Shown in pieces: positions 33,232-42,009 of a stretch of DNA of 64,000 nucleotides. Position 1 is the stretch's first letter. Each line of letters opens with the position of its first letter. Source of the DNA: Melioribacteraceae bacterium (GTDB lineage: Bacteria > Bacteroidota > Ignavibacteria > Ignavibacteriales > Melioribacteraceae); contig DAOSDY010000001.1 in the NCBI GenBank assembly GCA_035362835.1, positions 992,001 to 1,056,000 on the forward strand. Direction: 5' to 3'. The notes below the pieces were generated by a model. It saw only the letters and a list, made by a program, of their open reading frames with translations, made no database searches and was not told the DNA's origin. The position numbers and the translations under genes are program-made.

Positions 33232-34614
33232 CTATTTTTTTTCTGCACTGATCTTATATTTCTCCATCAGCCTGTATAAAGTTGCCCTTCCAATTTTCAA
33301 TTTTCTGGCTGCTTCAACAATATTATTATTGGTTACCTTTAAAGCGTGTTTTATGGCTTCTTCTTTCAATTTCTCAAAAGGAACTACGGGAGAACTGTCG
33401 TTAAAAATTTCAGCGGATGAAATCATGTGGCCGCTTTTTAGTTGCATCGTAATGCTATCGGGCAGAACATCCTGTTCAATTAGATCGCCATCGCTTAGAA
33501 TGAGGCAGCGCTCAATTGTGTTTTCAAGTTCTCTTACGTTACCAGGCCAGTCGTAATCATAAAGTATTTTAAGTGTCGTCTTAGAAAGATTCTTAATATT
33601 TTTGCCGAGCTTCTGATTAAAATGTTTAACAAAGTGATCGATAAGTACCACAATATCCCTTCTCCGTTCGCGCAACGGGGGAATATGAATAGGGAATGAA
33701 CTTAAACGGTAATAAAGATCCTCTCTGAAACCTTTTGATTCAACGGCATTCTTCAAATCCCTGTTTGTAGCCGAGATAATCCGCACATCACTTTTAATAA
33801 TCTCATTACCGCCAATGCGTTCGAACTCCTTCATCTGAATCACACGCAATATTTTTGCCTGCAGCGACATTTCCATTTCGCCAATCTCATCCAGAAATAT
33901 TGTACCTCCTCTGGCTAATTCAAACTTTCCGATCTTTCTCTGGTGAGCGCCGGTAAACGATCCTTTTTCATGACCGAACAGTTCGCTTTCAAGAAGTTCG
34001 CGCGGAATCGAAGCACAATTAACAACAACAAAAGGGGCGTCCTTTCTTTTGCCGTTATAATGAATGGCCCGGGCAACCAATTCCTTACCAGTACCACTCT
34101 CACCTGTTATTAAAACGGTTATATCATTATTCAGGACTTTTGAAACCATTTTGAACGCTTCCTGCATCCTGTCGTCCGCGGAGACGATATTTTCAAAACT
34201 GAATTCTTTCTGGAGATTCTCTTTCAGGTTTTCTAATTCACGTTCCAGGTCGTAATTCTTTAATGCGTTTCTAATAGCAGGTTCAAGACGGTTTTTATCG
34301 ATCGGTTTAGGGAAATAATCGAAGGCACCAAGCCGGACGGATTCAAGTGCAACTTCAACGCTTCCCTGTGCAGAAAGCATAATAACAGGAAGATTGGGAT
34401 GTTTCGATTTTATAGTTCGTAAGACATCATTTCCGTTTATATCCGGAAGCATAATATCCAGCAGAACCAGATCCGGATTTTCGTTTAAAGAATTAAGAGC
34501 ATCACTGCCGTTTGTGAATGTTTTAACGTTATAATTCCACTGGGTCTTGCACCAGTGTGTCAACATTTTAAGAATTGCCTCCTCATCATCCACAATGAAA
34601 ATAAGCTTATTCAT
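33232..34614 (-). CDS. NtrC-family sigma-54 response regulator
   Basis: The 460-residue protein has a receiver with Asp53 (LLDIMLPDING), an AAA+ domain with GESGTGKE and a GSFTGA loop instead of GAFTGA, Walker B IFLDEIGE and a Fis-type helix-turn-helix near the C-terminus (IVEAARKLKIGRATLYRLM). It should activate sigma-54 promoters when phosphorylated by the PAS kinase encoded 14 bases upstream. The Ser in GSFTGA is a tolerated natural variant in some activators. It lies between the kinase and STAS genes. Confidence 0.93.
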   Translation of the reverse strand: MNKLIFIVDDEEAILKMLTHWCKTQWNYNVKTFTNGSDALNSLNENPDLVLLDIMLPDINGNDVLRTIKSKHPNLPVIMLSAQGSVEVALESVRLGAFDYFPKPIDKNRLEPAIRNALKNYDLERELENLKENLQKEFSFENIVSADDRMQEAFKMVSKVLNNDITVLITGESGTGKELVARAIHYNGKRKDAPFVVVNCASIPRELLESELFGHEKGSFTGAHQRKIGKFELARGGTIFLDEIGEMEMSLQAKILRVIQMKEFERIGGNEIIKSDVRIISATNRDLKNAVESKGFREDLYYRLSSFPIHIPPLRERRRDIVVLIDHFVKHFNQKLGKNIKNLSKTTLKILYDYDWPGNVRELENTIERCLILSDGDLIEQDVLPDSITMQLKSGHMISSAEIFNDSSPVVPFEKLKEEAIKHALKVTNNNIVEAARKLKIGRATLYRLMEKYKISAEKK

Positions 34615-34628
34615 TTGCCCTCGTTATA

Positions 34629-36560
34629 CTACTGTTTAGGTAACCTGATAATAAAAGTAGAACCTTTATTCTCCTCGCTTCTAACGCGTACTACACCCTT
34701 ATGAAGTTCTACAATCTGTTTAACTGTTACAAGTCCGAATCCGGCACCCATCAGTGGTGCGCCGGGTCTCTGAATTTTGGTAAATTTATCGAACAATCTC
34801 GGAATATCTTTTTCCGGAATTCCAATGCCCGTATCAGTAATGTTAAATTCGACTTCCCTGCCGTGATCAACCAGAAAAAGAAATATTCTGCCCCCTTTGT
34901 TAGTAAACTTAATTGAGTTGGACATAAGATTATAAATTACCTGACCAATTCTTGCCCGATCTGCAACAATATTAATTTCGTCTTCAGGAAAATCTTTTGA
35001 GAGATGAATTTCTTTTTCGGTCAACTGTTTTTGATACAAATCAATTATTTCATGAAAAAGATCCGCGAGATTAAAGCTTTCCTTTTTCAGCTCCTCCTCT
35101 CCCGATTCCAGTTTTGAAAAATCGAGGACATCATTAATCAGTTTGGCAAGTCTTTTTCCTTCGCTAAGAATAATCTCGTTGAACTCCCGGGCCGTCTCTT
35201 TCGGAAGATCCGGGTCGGAAAGTATTGTCTCTGCGAAACCGACGATTGAGGCAAGGGGTGTACGCAATTCATGAGAAATATTCGAGATAAATTCGCTTTT
35301 AAGTTTATTCAGCTCCTCAAGTACATTTATTTTATGCCGGGCTCTTTCCCTTTCGATAGAGATGATCCTGTTGGCCTCAACAAGTTTTGCATTAAGGTCC
35401 CGGATTTTCTGTTCGTCGAGTTTCCGGTTTGTAATATTTCTTCCGATGCTAATCATTCCGGAGACTTCGCCGTCGCTCATCATCGGTTTTGCATGGATCT
35501 CAAAGGTAACGCTTTTATCAAACCGGTCCAGAAAAACCGCTTCAAAAGTGGTTACTTCGCTTGAACTTAAAATTCTTGTGAATGCTTCGGCTATTTTGGA
35601 TTCATCTTCTTTATCAATGAACTCAAGAAAATGCTTTCCTATCATTTCTTCAGGGACATAACCAAGAGCACTTGCGCCGTTCTTATTTACAAGGCTGAAA
35701 TATCCGAACCCGTTAAGAATAAATATCAGGTCGTCGGCTGTATCAATAAGCATTCTGAATTTTTCTTCGGAGTTTTCGAGTTTGAGCTGAACAATTTTCT
35801 CTTCCGATATTTCATTAATTGTTCCAACAACACGTACAACCTCGCCTTCCCTCAATATCGGAATTCCCGAATGTCTAACCCAGCGCTCTTTACCGAAACG
35901 GTCTTTCATTCTGTACTCAACCGAACAGACTTCACCTTTTCTTAGCCTGTCTGTAAAGCCGCGAAATTTATGGAAGTGATCCTGATCGATTGATCGGAGA
36001 ATAAGAAGCTTGTTTTCGTAGATCTCCTGCGGAGAATAGCCGAAGAGATTTCTAACCGCGTCAGTAATAAAATGATATCTATCTCCCCCTGCATCAGTAG
36101 AATAGATGACAGTAGGAATTGTAGTTAATGCTTCTTTATAGAGCTGATCAATATCGGATTCAACCGCCGGGCCGGACTCCAGAAGTTCTTTTTTTATAGC
36201 ATCGGTATGCTCGCTGATTTTCGTTTTGATTGATTTTAAATCAGGTAATTTTTCTCTACTTAAAAGGACTAAATAGAAATCGCATGAATTATTCACCAGT
36301 ATTTTATCCCTGTAAATAGAGAGTAAGCCCGACTCCTCTTTTAAACGGATAAATTGTTTAGATTTATAGAGGTCGGCTAGAGCCGAATTCTTATCGGCAA
36401 TCAATTTATTAATTGCGGCAATATTCCCGTTTTCAATATCAGTTAGCCCGATATCACACAAAATCGAAAAGGATTTTTTCCCCTTTTTAAATAGATAACC
36501 CGCATCAAATCTGATTGACGATTGAATACCGCGGAGTATGTCTGCAAGTCTACCGGTCAT
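34629..36560 (-). CDS. Multi-PAS histidine kinase
   Basis: This 643-residue protein has no membrane helix. After about 130 residues of unclear fold come two PAS domains (the first with VIYSTDAGGDRYHFITDAV, the second with DLIFILNGFGYFSLVNKNG), a coiled coil, a HisKA domain with the histidine in SNISHELRTPLAS, and an HATPase with MSNSIKFT and GAGFGLV. It should phosphorylate the sigma-54 regulator downstream and possibly the receiver-phosphatase. It heads a four-gene operon. Confidence 0.92.
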   Translation of the reverse strand: MTGRLADILRGIQSSIRFDAGYLFKKGKKSFSILCDIGLTDIENGNIAAINKLIADKNSALADLYKSKQFIRLKEESGLLSIYRDKILVNNSCDFYLVLLSREKLPDLKSIKTKISEHTDAIKKELLESGPAVESDIDQLYKEALTTIPTVIYSTDAGGDRYHFITDAVRNLFGYSPQEIYENKLLILRSIDQDHFHKFRGFTDRLRKGEVCSVEYRMKDRFGKERWVRHSGIPILREGEVVRVVGTINEISEEKIVQLKLENSEEKFRMLIDTADDLIFILNGFGYFSLVNKNGASALGYVPEEMIGKHFLEFIDKEDESKIAEAFTRILSSSEVTTFEAVFLDRFDKSVTFEIHAKPMMSDGEVSGMISIGRNITNRKLDEQKIRDLNAKLVEANRIISIERERARHKINVLEELNKLKSEFISNISHELRTPLASIVGFAETILSDPDLPKETAREFNEIILSEGKRLAKLINDVLDFSKLESGEEELKKESFNLADLFHEIIDLYQKQLTEKEIHLSKDFPEDEINIVADRARIGQVIYNLMSNSIKFTNKGGRIFLFLVDHGREVEFNITDTGIGIPEKDIPRLFDKFTKIQRPGAPLMGAGFGLVTVKQIVELHKGVVRVRSEENKGSTFIIRLPKQ

Positions 36561-36632
36561 TCATAACTTTCATAGTTGATATAAAACCGATCTTAAAATA
36601 ATAAAATCATATGAGTAATAATATAACATAGT

Positions 36633-37757
36633 TCAAGCGTTGGAACGGGGCTTTTGGAACAGGTATATGTAAAATAAAAGACACAATACCGAGGCCATTA
36701 TCCAATATCCGTATTGCTTATCCAGCTCAACGGTCAGAGAGCCTAAAAGTGGACCGGCAATTGTACCTAAACCGTACATCATCACAAAGAAACCGTTTGC
36801 CTGTGCCATATATTTTTTATTCACCTGTTCGACTGTGTAATTTAATCCAACGGTATAAAACGCGGGAACAATTCCTCCCATTGCAAAAAAGGCTATTAAC
36901 AGAGTAACGAATTCTTTAACTGCGACAGGAATCAGAAAGAGTAGCGCAAGGATAGAAGAGATGTAAAGAAGAAGCCGGTGTTTGCTCAACTTATCGGCGA
37001 TCGAACCGATTACATAAAGTAAAACAATTCCTCCAACGACAAATGACGCAAGAAAGATCGAAACTTCCTCAGTTCCAAACCGGTTCCTTAAACCGTACAT
37101 CGGAAGAGCAACTATAATAGAGGATTCGAAAAGCCCATATACAATTCCGGCCAAAAGACCGATAACGGGCATTCTGGAAAGCGGCATCTTTTCCGGAATT
37201 TCTTCGGATGATTTAATTCTAAAGTCGTCCAGTATAAGATACTCGAAAATCAGTACTACAAACATTATCAAAGCTCCGATAACGAAAGGAACCCAATCTG
37301 CTAAATTAATTGTCCATATCAATAGCGTACCCACAGCAACCCCCGCGGAAAGCAGAACAACATAAAGACTTATGTTTTTACCCCGATTGGAATCATTGCT
37401 ATAGTGATTAATCATAACCTCGGTTGAAACAAAAATAAACGTGCCTCCGATTCCCATTAAAAATTTTATCGGATATAAAAGCGGGTAAATAAACCAGAAG
37501 ACGTGCGCAACTGCGCCGAGCATCCAGATAATCAATCCGGCGAGAAGGACTCTTTTTACACCGAGTTTATCGATTAATCTTCCTGTAAAACGGGAAAACA
37601 GGGCTATACTCAGGTAGCCAGTCATAGTTGTAGAGCCGGTAATAAAACTCGACGCTCCCGCCTGTTCAAGAAGCAGAACAGTAACAGGGGTTATCAGACC
37701 GAATCCAATTCCTCCAATCCCGATACCGACTAAGGCAAGATAGATATTCTTGTTCAT
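36633..37757 (-). CDS. MFS transporter
   Basis: This 374-residue protein has about twelve hydrophobic helices and MFS loop motifs (GRLIDKLGVKRVLLAG between helices 2 and 3, and a similar GSIADKLSKHR after the central helix). The substrate cannot be read. It is divergent from the U32 gene and probably transcribed alone. Confidence 0.85.
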   Translation of the reverse strand: MNKNIYLALVGIGIGGIGFGLITPVTVLLLEQAGASSFITGSTTMTGYLSIALFSRFTGRLIDKLGVKRVLLAGLIIWMLGAVAHVFWFIYPLLYPIKFLMGIGGTFIFVSTEVMINHYSNDSNRGKNISLYVVLLSAGVAVGTLLIWTINLADWVPFVIGALIMFVVLIFEYLILDDFRIKSSEEIPEKMPLSRMPVIGLLAGIVYGLFESSIIVALPMYGLRNRFGTEEVSIFLASFVVGGIVLLYVIGSIADKLSKHRLLLYISSILALLFLIPVAVKEFVTLLIAFFAMGGIVPAFYTVGLNYTVEQVNKKYMAQANGFFVMMYGLGTIAGPLLGSLTVELDKQYGYWIMASVLCLLFYIYLFQKPRSNA

Positions 37758-37863
37758 AAGAATTTATAATGACACGCTAAAATAGTTCAAGGTAAAATAA
37801 ATAAACAATTATTCGGCAAGCTTTATTATAATTGCGGTAGTAAAAAGCAATTTTATATTATTT

Positions 37864-39081
37864 ATGGAAAACAGAAGAAAACCGCTTTTGCTCGCGCCGG
37901 CCGGCAACTGGACAATGCTCAACACAGCTATTAGTGCCGGAGCCGATGAAATCTATTTCGGCGTGAAAGACCTTAACATGCGGGCCAAAGCAAACAACTT
38001 TGATATATCCGAGCTGCCGGAGATCGTTTCCGCGTGCCGGGAAAAGAATGTTAAAACACATCTTACGCTCAACAGCATAGTATTCGAGCACGAACTTGAA
38101 CAACTCGACCGCATTGTGAAAGCCGCCAAATCCGCCGGCGTTGATATGATAATCTGCTGGGACCATGCGGTTATAATGAAATGCCGGGAATACGGAATTC
38201 CTTTCTGCATAAGCACTCAGGCTTCTATATCCAACTCTCAAGCAGCACTGTATTTCGAAAATCTCGGTGCCGGAAGGGTAGTTCTGGCTCGCGAGTGTAC
38301 TCTTGATAAAATAATTGAGATAAAACAGAAAACCAATGTGGAAGTAGAAGTTTTTATTCACGGCGCTATGTGTATTGCTGTCAGCGGAAGATGCTTTATG
38401 AGTCACGAGATATTCGATAAAAGCGCCAACCGCGGAGAATGTATTCAACCCTGCAGAAGAGAATATGAGATCATCGACAAGGACGATAAGTACTCTATGA
38501 TAGTCGGAGAGGATTATATACTGTCGCCAAAAGACCTCTGTACAATAGGGTTTATAGATAAACTTATTGAAGCCGGAATTGACGCGTTCAAAATTGAAGG
38601 AAGAAAGAGAAGTCCGGAGTATATTGGTAAAACCGTTTCGGTTTACAGAGAGGCGATTGAGAGGTATTTTTCGAATACTCTTTCGCGGGAAAAGAAAGAG
38701 GATCTGGAAAATGAATTGAAGAAAGTCTATAACCGGGGATTCTCGCCCGGATTTTATTTGGGTCAGCCGGGTTCGGAAAGTTATGCCAAAAGTTACGGAA
38801 GCATAGCAACGACAAGAAAAGTATATGCGGGTAAGGTGGTTAATTATTATAAGAAAAGTAAAATTGCTCAAATCAAGATTGAAGCTGAAAAAATTTCGAG
38901 CGGGGATTTAATTTATATTACCGGCAATACTACCGGAAATCTGGAAATATCCGTCGGTGAAATTTATAAAGACGATTTGCTGATTGCTACCGCTGAGAAA
39001 GGGGATAACGTAACAATTCAATGCGGAGAGAGAGTCCGCGAGTTTGACAAAGTATATAAAATTATTGAGCTGGAGAGGTGA
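37864..39081 (+). CDS. Peptidase U32-family protein
   Basis: This 405-residue protein has the U32 pattern: LLAPAGNWTMLNTAISAGADEIYFG, FIHGAMCIAVSGRCFMS, then NRGECIQPCRREY, and IEGRKRSPEY. The cysteines in MCIA, GRCF, GECI and QPCR are the set that binds an iron-sulfur cluster in RNA hydroxylases of the family such as RlhA and TrhP. The name 'peptidase' is historical, and a role in tRNA or rRNA hydroxylation with prephenate is possible but not proven. The C-terminal domain (after about 330) is a small beta barrel typical of longer members. A large opposite-strand frame across this gene is a shadow. Confidence 0.88.
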   Translation: MENRRKPLLLAPAGNWTMLNTAISAGADEIYFGVKDLNMRAKANNFDISELPEIVSACREKNVKTHLTLNSIVFEHELEQLDRIVKAAKSAGVDMIICWDHAVIMKCREYGIPFCISTQASISNSQAALYFENLGAGRVVLARECTLDKIIEIKQKTNVEVEVFIHGAMCIAVSGRCFMSHEIFDKSANRGECIQPCRREYEIIDKDDKYSMIVGEDYILSPKDLCTIGFIDKLIEAGIDAFKIEGRKRSPEYIGKTVSVYREAIERYFSNTLSREKKEDLENELKKVYNRGFSPGFYLGQPGSESYAKSYGSIATTRKVYAGKVVNYYKKSKIAQIKIEAEKISSGDLIYITGNTTGNLEISVGEIYKDDLLIATAEKGDNVTIQCGERVREFDKVYKIIELER

Positions 39082-39083
39082 GA

Positions 39084-39458
39084 TTATTTCCAGTTTAATG
39101 TCGGCGGTTTATTGCCGGAAACATTAAAGCTTGCCAGTGCGTCATCGAGTGCTGTGAAGGTTTTAAAAACCTTGTCCATTCTCGTTAGAACAAATAATAA
39201 CGAAGGGACTTCCTTGTTATAAACAAGTCTTAAATCCCCGTTAAGTGAATTTACTTTTTTAAGAATAGCAACCATTGCGCCGAGGAAAGTTGAATCGATA
39301 TATTCGCAAATACTCAGGTCAATAATTATTTTATGTGAACCGCTGTTTACAATGCCGCTAACATATTCTTTAAAGGTAACCGCTTTGGCCAATGTCGCCC
39401 TCGTCAAAAAGACGTGAATGACCATCACATCACTGAATTTTTCCGACTTGAATTCCAT
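39084..39458 (-). CDS. Second STAS-domain protein
   Basis: This 124-residue protein is one STAS domain with the loop EYIDSTFLGA, clearly paralogous to the STAS protein of the 31715-36560 operon. It stands alone on the minus strand, convergent with the U32 gene with a gap of 2 bases. It may be an extra input to the same partner-switch pathway. Confidence 0.85.
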   Translation of the reverse strand: MEFKSEKFSDVMVIHVFLTRATLAKAVTFKEYVSGIVNSGSHKIIIDLSICEYIDSTFLGAMVAILKKVNSLNGDLRLVYNKEVPSLLFVLTRMDKVFKTFTALDDALASFNVSGNKPPTLNWK

Positions 39459-39878
39459 TCTCTAAAAATAAATTGTAGTTTGTTTTCGGGGGTTCAATAT
39501 ATGAATTTATGGCCTAATTTAAAACCGGGTGTTTAGAATTGCCTTCCTAAATCACTCTCTAAAAAAAATTATTCGATAATTTCAATACAGAACCAATCCA
39601 AGGAAGAATAGGGAGACAAGTTTGATGAAACTTGATTTTAAAAAAAAGAAGGCGAAGGACCTTCTTAAACTTACTTTCCCTTCGCCAGCCTTAAGGACTA
39701 AGTCCTTGATGTGTGTGTGTTTAAGTATATGCAATTCGAATGCCACAAGCCGGATTTTAATTCTACCAAGAAAAAACATCTAAACGAGTCAATTAATGGG
39801 GTTTTTTAAAATTATAATCAGCTGTTGAATAAAGATCGGTGCGAATATTTTTCGTTCTATCTGAAAATTATGCGAGGC
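39459..39878. other. Structured 420-base gap without a supported gene
   Basis: On the minus strand it holds AAGGACTtAGTCCTT (39692-39706) and then a terminator-like hairpin at 39651-39686. It also has a short TG repeat at 39710-39720. A 65-codon frame across it (39582-39779, minus) is judged non-coding. It is the 3' untranslated region of the operon that ends at 39879, or it encodes a small RNA. Confidence 0.4.
39651..39686 (-). terminator. Terminator-like hairpin with a long T run
   Basis: GGCGAAGG pairs with CCTTCGCC around a 20-base loop, and TTCTTTTTTTT follows on the minus strand. The nearest upstream gene on that strand ends 190 bases earlier, so the transcript has a long 3' tail or a separate small RNA ends here. 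Confidence 0.7.
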
Positions 39879-40688
39879 TTAAAATCTGATCGGGATTTTA
39901 AAATTAAGGTTAAGGTTTCCTCTTTCGCCTGAAAAAGTGACTCTCTCTTCCCCTCCGTTAGTTAAAACTTCATCCCTGTCATTAAAGATCAGCAGATCAA
40001 TCTGGCTGTAAATCCAGATCAGTACGTAAGAGGCAATAAGAACATTTCTGGTTTTATAAGAGCTGTTAAATGAATCATATTTAGCCTGGATCAGATTCCT
40101 GTTAATCTCGTTTATATATTCTTTCTCTTTTTTATTTGAATCGAAAATAAAATAGATCATTGCTGCAAGATTTGCGGATGATGCCGCAGTAAGCAGATAT
40201 CCCTTTGTTCCGCTGTTATTGGATATCTGTCCCCATCCCGGGACAAAAATATTTTTTAGTATTGCGGTTTTGTAAGACGGATCGGTCAAATACTTCTGCG
40301 TCTGATCCGTAGTGTCCTTTGTAGTTGACTCCGGTTTCAATGATTTAACAAAATCGGTTTTCACATTTTCAAAAATTGTAATAAGGCGTGGAGAAATTTT
40401 CGAGGGATCGGGTATAAAATTATTGTCGACCTTTAAAATCTCGAGGAAACTATTCTGGGCCGAAGACTCATCCCCAATCGAATAAAACGATACAACTCTC
40501 ATCAAGTAAACTTCTATTCTCAACGAATCGGAAATCCCGCCCTGCTTTATCAATGTATTAGATAGATTGATAACTTTTTCATATTCAAACGCTTCATATT
40601 CATCTTTAACCTGATTGAACGTAACTTCCTGTGCCGTAATTACAGCGGTTAAAAAGAAGAAGAATATAATTATCAGTTTTTTTGTCAT
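39879..40688 (-). CDS. DUF5683-like exported membrane protein
   Basis: This 269-residue protein has a signal peptide (1-19). An N-terminal TPR-like region (about 25-110) is followed by a low-complexity linker and a hydrophobic C-terminal part with the ILKNIFVPGWGQI motif that is characteristic of DUF5683-type proteins, then two more helices. Function is unknown. It ends an operon with a kelch protein and a Ser/Thr kinase, overlapping the kelch stop by four bases, which suggests a joint role at the envelope. Confidence 0.7.
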   Translation of the reverse strand: MTKKLIIIFFFFLTAVITAQEVTFNQVKDEYEAFEYEKVINLSNTLIKQGGISDSLRIEVYLMRVVSFYSIGDESSAQNSFLEILKVDNNFIPDPSKISPRLITIFENVKTDFVKSLKPESTTKDTTDQTQKYLTDPSYKTAILKNIFVPGWGQISNNSGTKGYLLTAASSANLAAMIYFIFDSNKKEKEYINEINRNLIQAKYDSFNSSYKTRNVLIASYVLIWIYSQIDLLIFNDRDEVLTNGGEERVTFSGERGNLNLNFKIPIRF

Positions 40689-42004
40689 TTGATAAGGATC
40701 ATTTTTTGTGTTTGAATTGATCCGGCGGTTTTCTTAAAACTATCCCCGCTGATTTTAAGTGTGAGGAAATAAATTCCGCTGGGAACTTTACTTCCGTTTG
40801 TATCCAGACCGTTCCATACTTTTGTATGCGATCCGGCTTTTGCAAATCCTTTTTCCAGGTTTATTACGTGTTCGCCGAGCACCGAGTAAATATCGAGAGA
40901 AATATTTGATCCGTCCGCAAGTTCATACTGAATATTCGTAGATGGATTAAATGGATTGGGATAATTCGGATAGAGTTTATGTGATAACGGAATGACAGAT
41001 GTCTCATCCTCAACTGAAGTGACCTGTTCCAGGATCTCGACATAAGGCACGGTGTTGCCGGAATGACCACGGTCGGTTCTGCCACCGAAAACAGCAACGA
41101 GGCCGTTTTTATATGCAACCGCCATAAGATTTGTGCGGGCATATGTAAGGGGCGGACCCTGTCTAATTTCGAGAGTTCCATCTGGCCGGAACTCTATCTC
41201 TTCAACCGTGTTAAGGGCTCCCAGCTTCTCGTTATAACCGCCGATTATAAATCCTTTCTGACTTAAGGGATTATAAACGGCAGAACCAGCTGCGCGCACT
41301 TCGAGAAGCTGTTCGGTCAGATTCTCAAGTCTCTGCTGCGGAATATTAAATCTCTGAATAGCGTTGGTTACTCCGTTCATTACACCGCCGAATATGAAAA
41401 TATTGCTCCCGACAATAAAAGTCATTCTCTGACTTAGTGTATTCGACGACGGGGATTTGAAAGTAAATCCGACCTGTTTTGTATTAAGGTTATAACCGAC
41501 AATATAATCGAGCGTATCGCTCGGGTTCTGGGCATCCCCGCCGATTATATAAAAATTATCTCCTATCACCTGACCCGTGGAAAACGACCTTCCGAAATTC
41601 CTTCCCCTATCATAAACCGACGGCAGATTCGTAACGATTTTATAATCCCATGTTTCAATCGCATTTTTATCGGTAGATGATTCAACAGTACCGCCGAAAT
41701 ACATAATGCTGTTTTTCCATATATCTGCAACGAACTGATCGCGGGTTTGAAGCATTCGGCCGACAATAGTCCATGTATTTTTAACCACGTCATATTCCTG
41801 GATCCAATCGACGGCACTCTGGAGGGAATCCGAATACCCGCCGAAGAGATATATCTTATCACTGCCCGATGCAATATCATATACAACCTGGGCTCCCGAA
41901 ACCGGATACTTCATTGTTCCAACAACTCTCCACCTGTATTGCTGGGAAGAGATCTGAAGTGTAAAGAGAAATAATATCAACAACGCGAATATTCTTACCT
42001 TCAT
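40685..42004 (-). CDS. Kelch-repeat protein with a type IX secretion sorting domain
   Basis: The 439-residue protein has a signal peptide (1-20) and six kelch blades with DIASGSDKIYLFGGY, IMYFGGT, FYIIGGD, IFIFGGV, GFIIGGYN and LVAVFGGR. A C-terminal sorting domain (about the last 95 residues, beginning LYPNYPNPFNPST and containing SGIYFLTLK) follows. The sorting domain sends the protein across the outer membrane by the Por/type IX system, usually to the cell surface. The propeller is a candidate for binding a glycan or protein. It lies between the PEGA kinase and DUF5683 genes. Confidence 0.88.
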   Translation of the reverse strand: MKVRIFALLILFLFTLQISSQQYRWRVVGTMKYPVSGAQVVYDIASGSDKIYLFGGYSDSLQSAVDWIQEYDVVKNTWTIVGRMLQTRDQFVADIWKNSIMYFGGTVESSTDKNAIETWDYKIVTNLPSVYDRGRNFGRSFSTGQVIGDNFYIIGGDAQNPSDTLDYIVGYNLNTKQVGFTFKSPSSNTLSQRMTFIVGSNIFIFGGVMNGVTNAIQRFNIPQQRLENLTEQLLEVRAAGSAVYNPLSQKGFIIGGYNEKLGALNTVEEIEFRPDGTLEIRQGPPLTYARTNLMAVAYKNGLVAVFGGRTDRGHSGNTVPYVEILEQVTSVEDETSVIPLSHKLYPNYPNPFNPSTNIQYELADGSNISLDIYSVLGEHVINLEKGFAKAGSHTKVWNGLDTNGSKVPSGIYFLTLKISGDSFKKTAGSIQTQKMILIK

Positions 42005-42009
42005 ATAAA

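Noticed and set aside
37858..38871. A 337-codon minus-strand frame opposite the U32 gene
   Set aside because: It lies almost entirely over the U32 coding region, its protein has no recognisable domain and is rich in unusual Phe/Ser/Arg runs, and the plus-strand protein has clear family motifs. It is a shadow.
39710..39720. Short TG repeat as a phase-variation tract
   Set aside because: Only about five units, outside any supported gene or promoter.
39582..39779. A 65-codon minus-strand frame in the 39459-39878 gap
   Set aside because: It runs through the hairpins and the terminator T run, and the product is low-complexity Lys/Phe/Leu without a ribosome-binding site.
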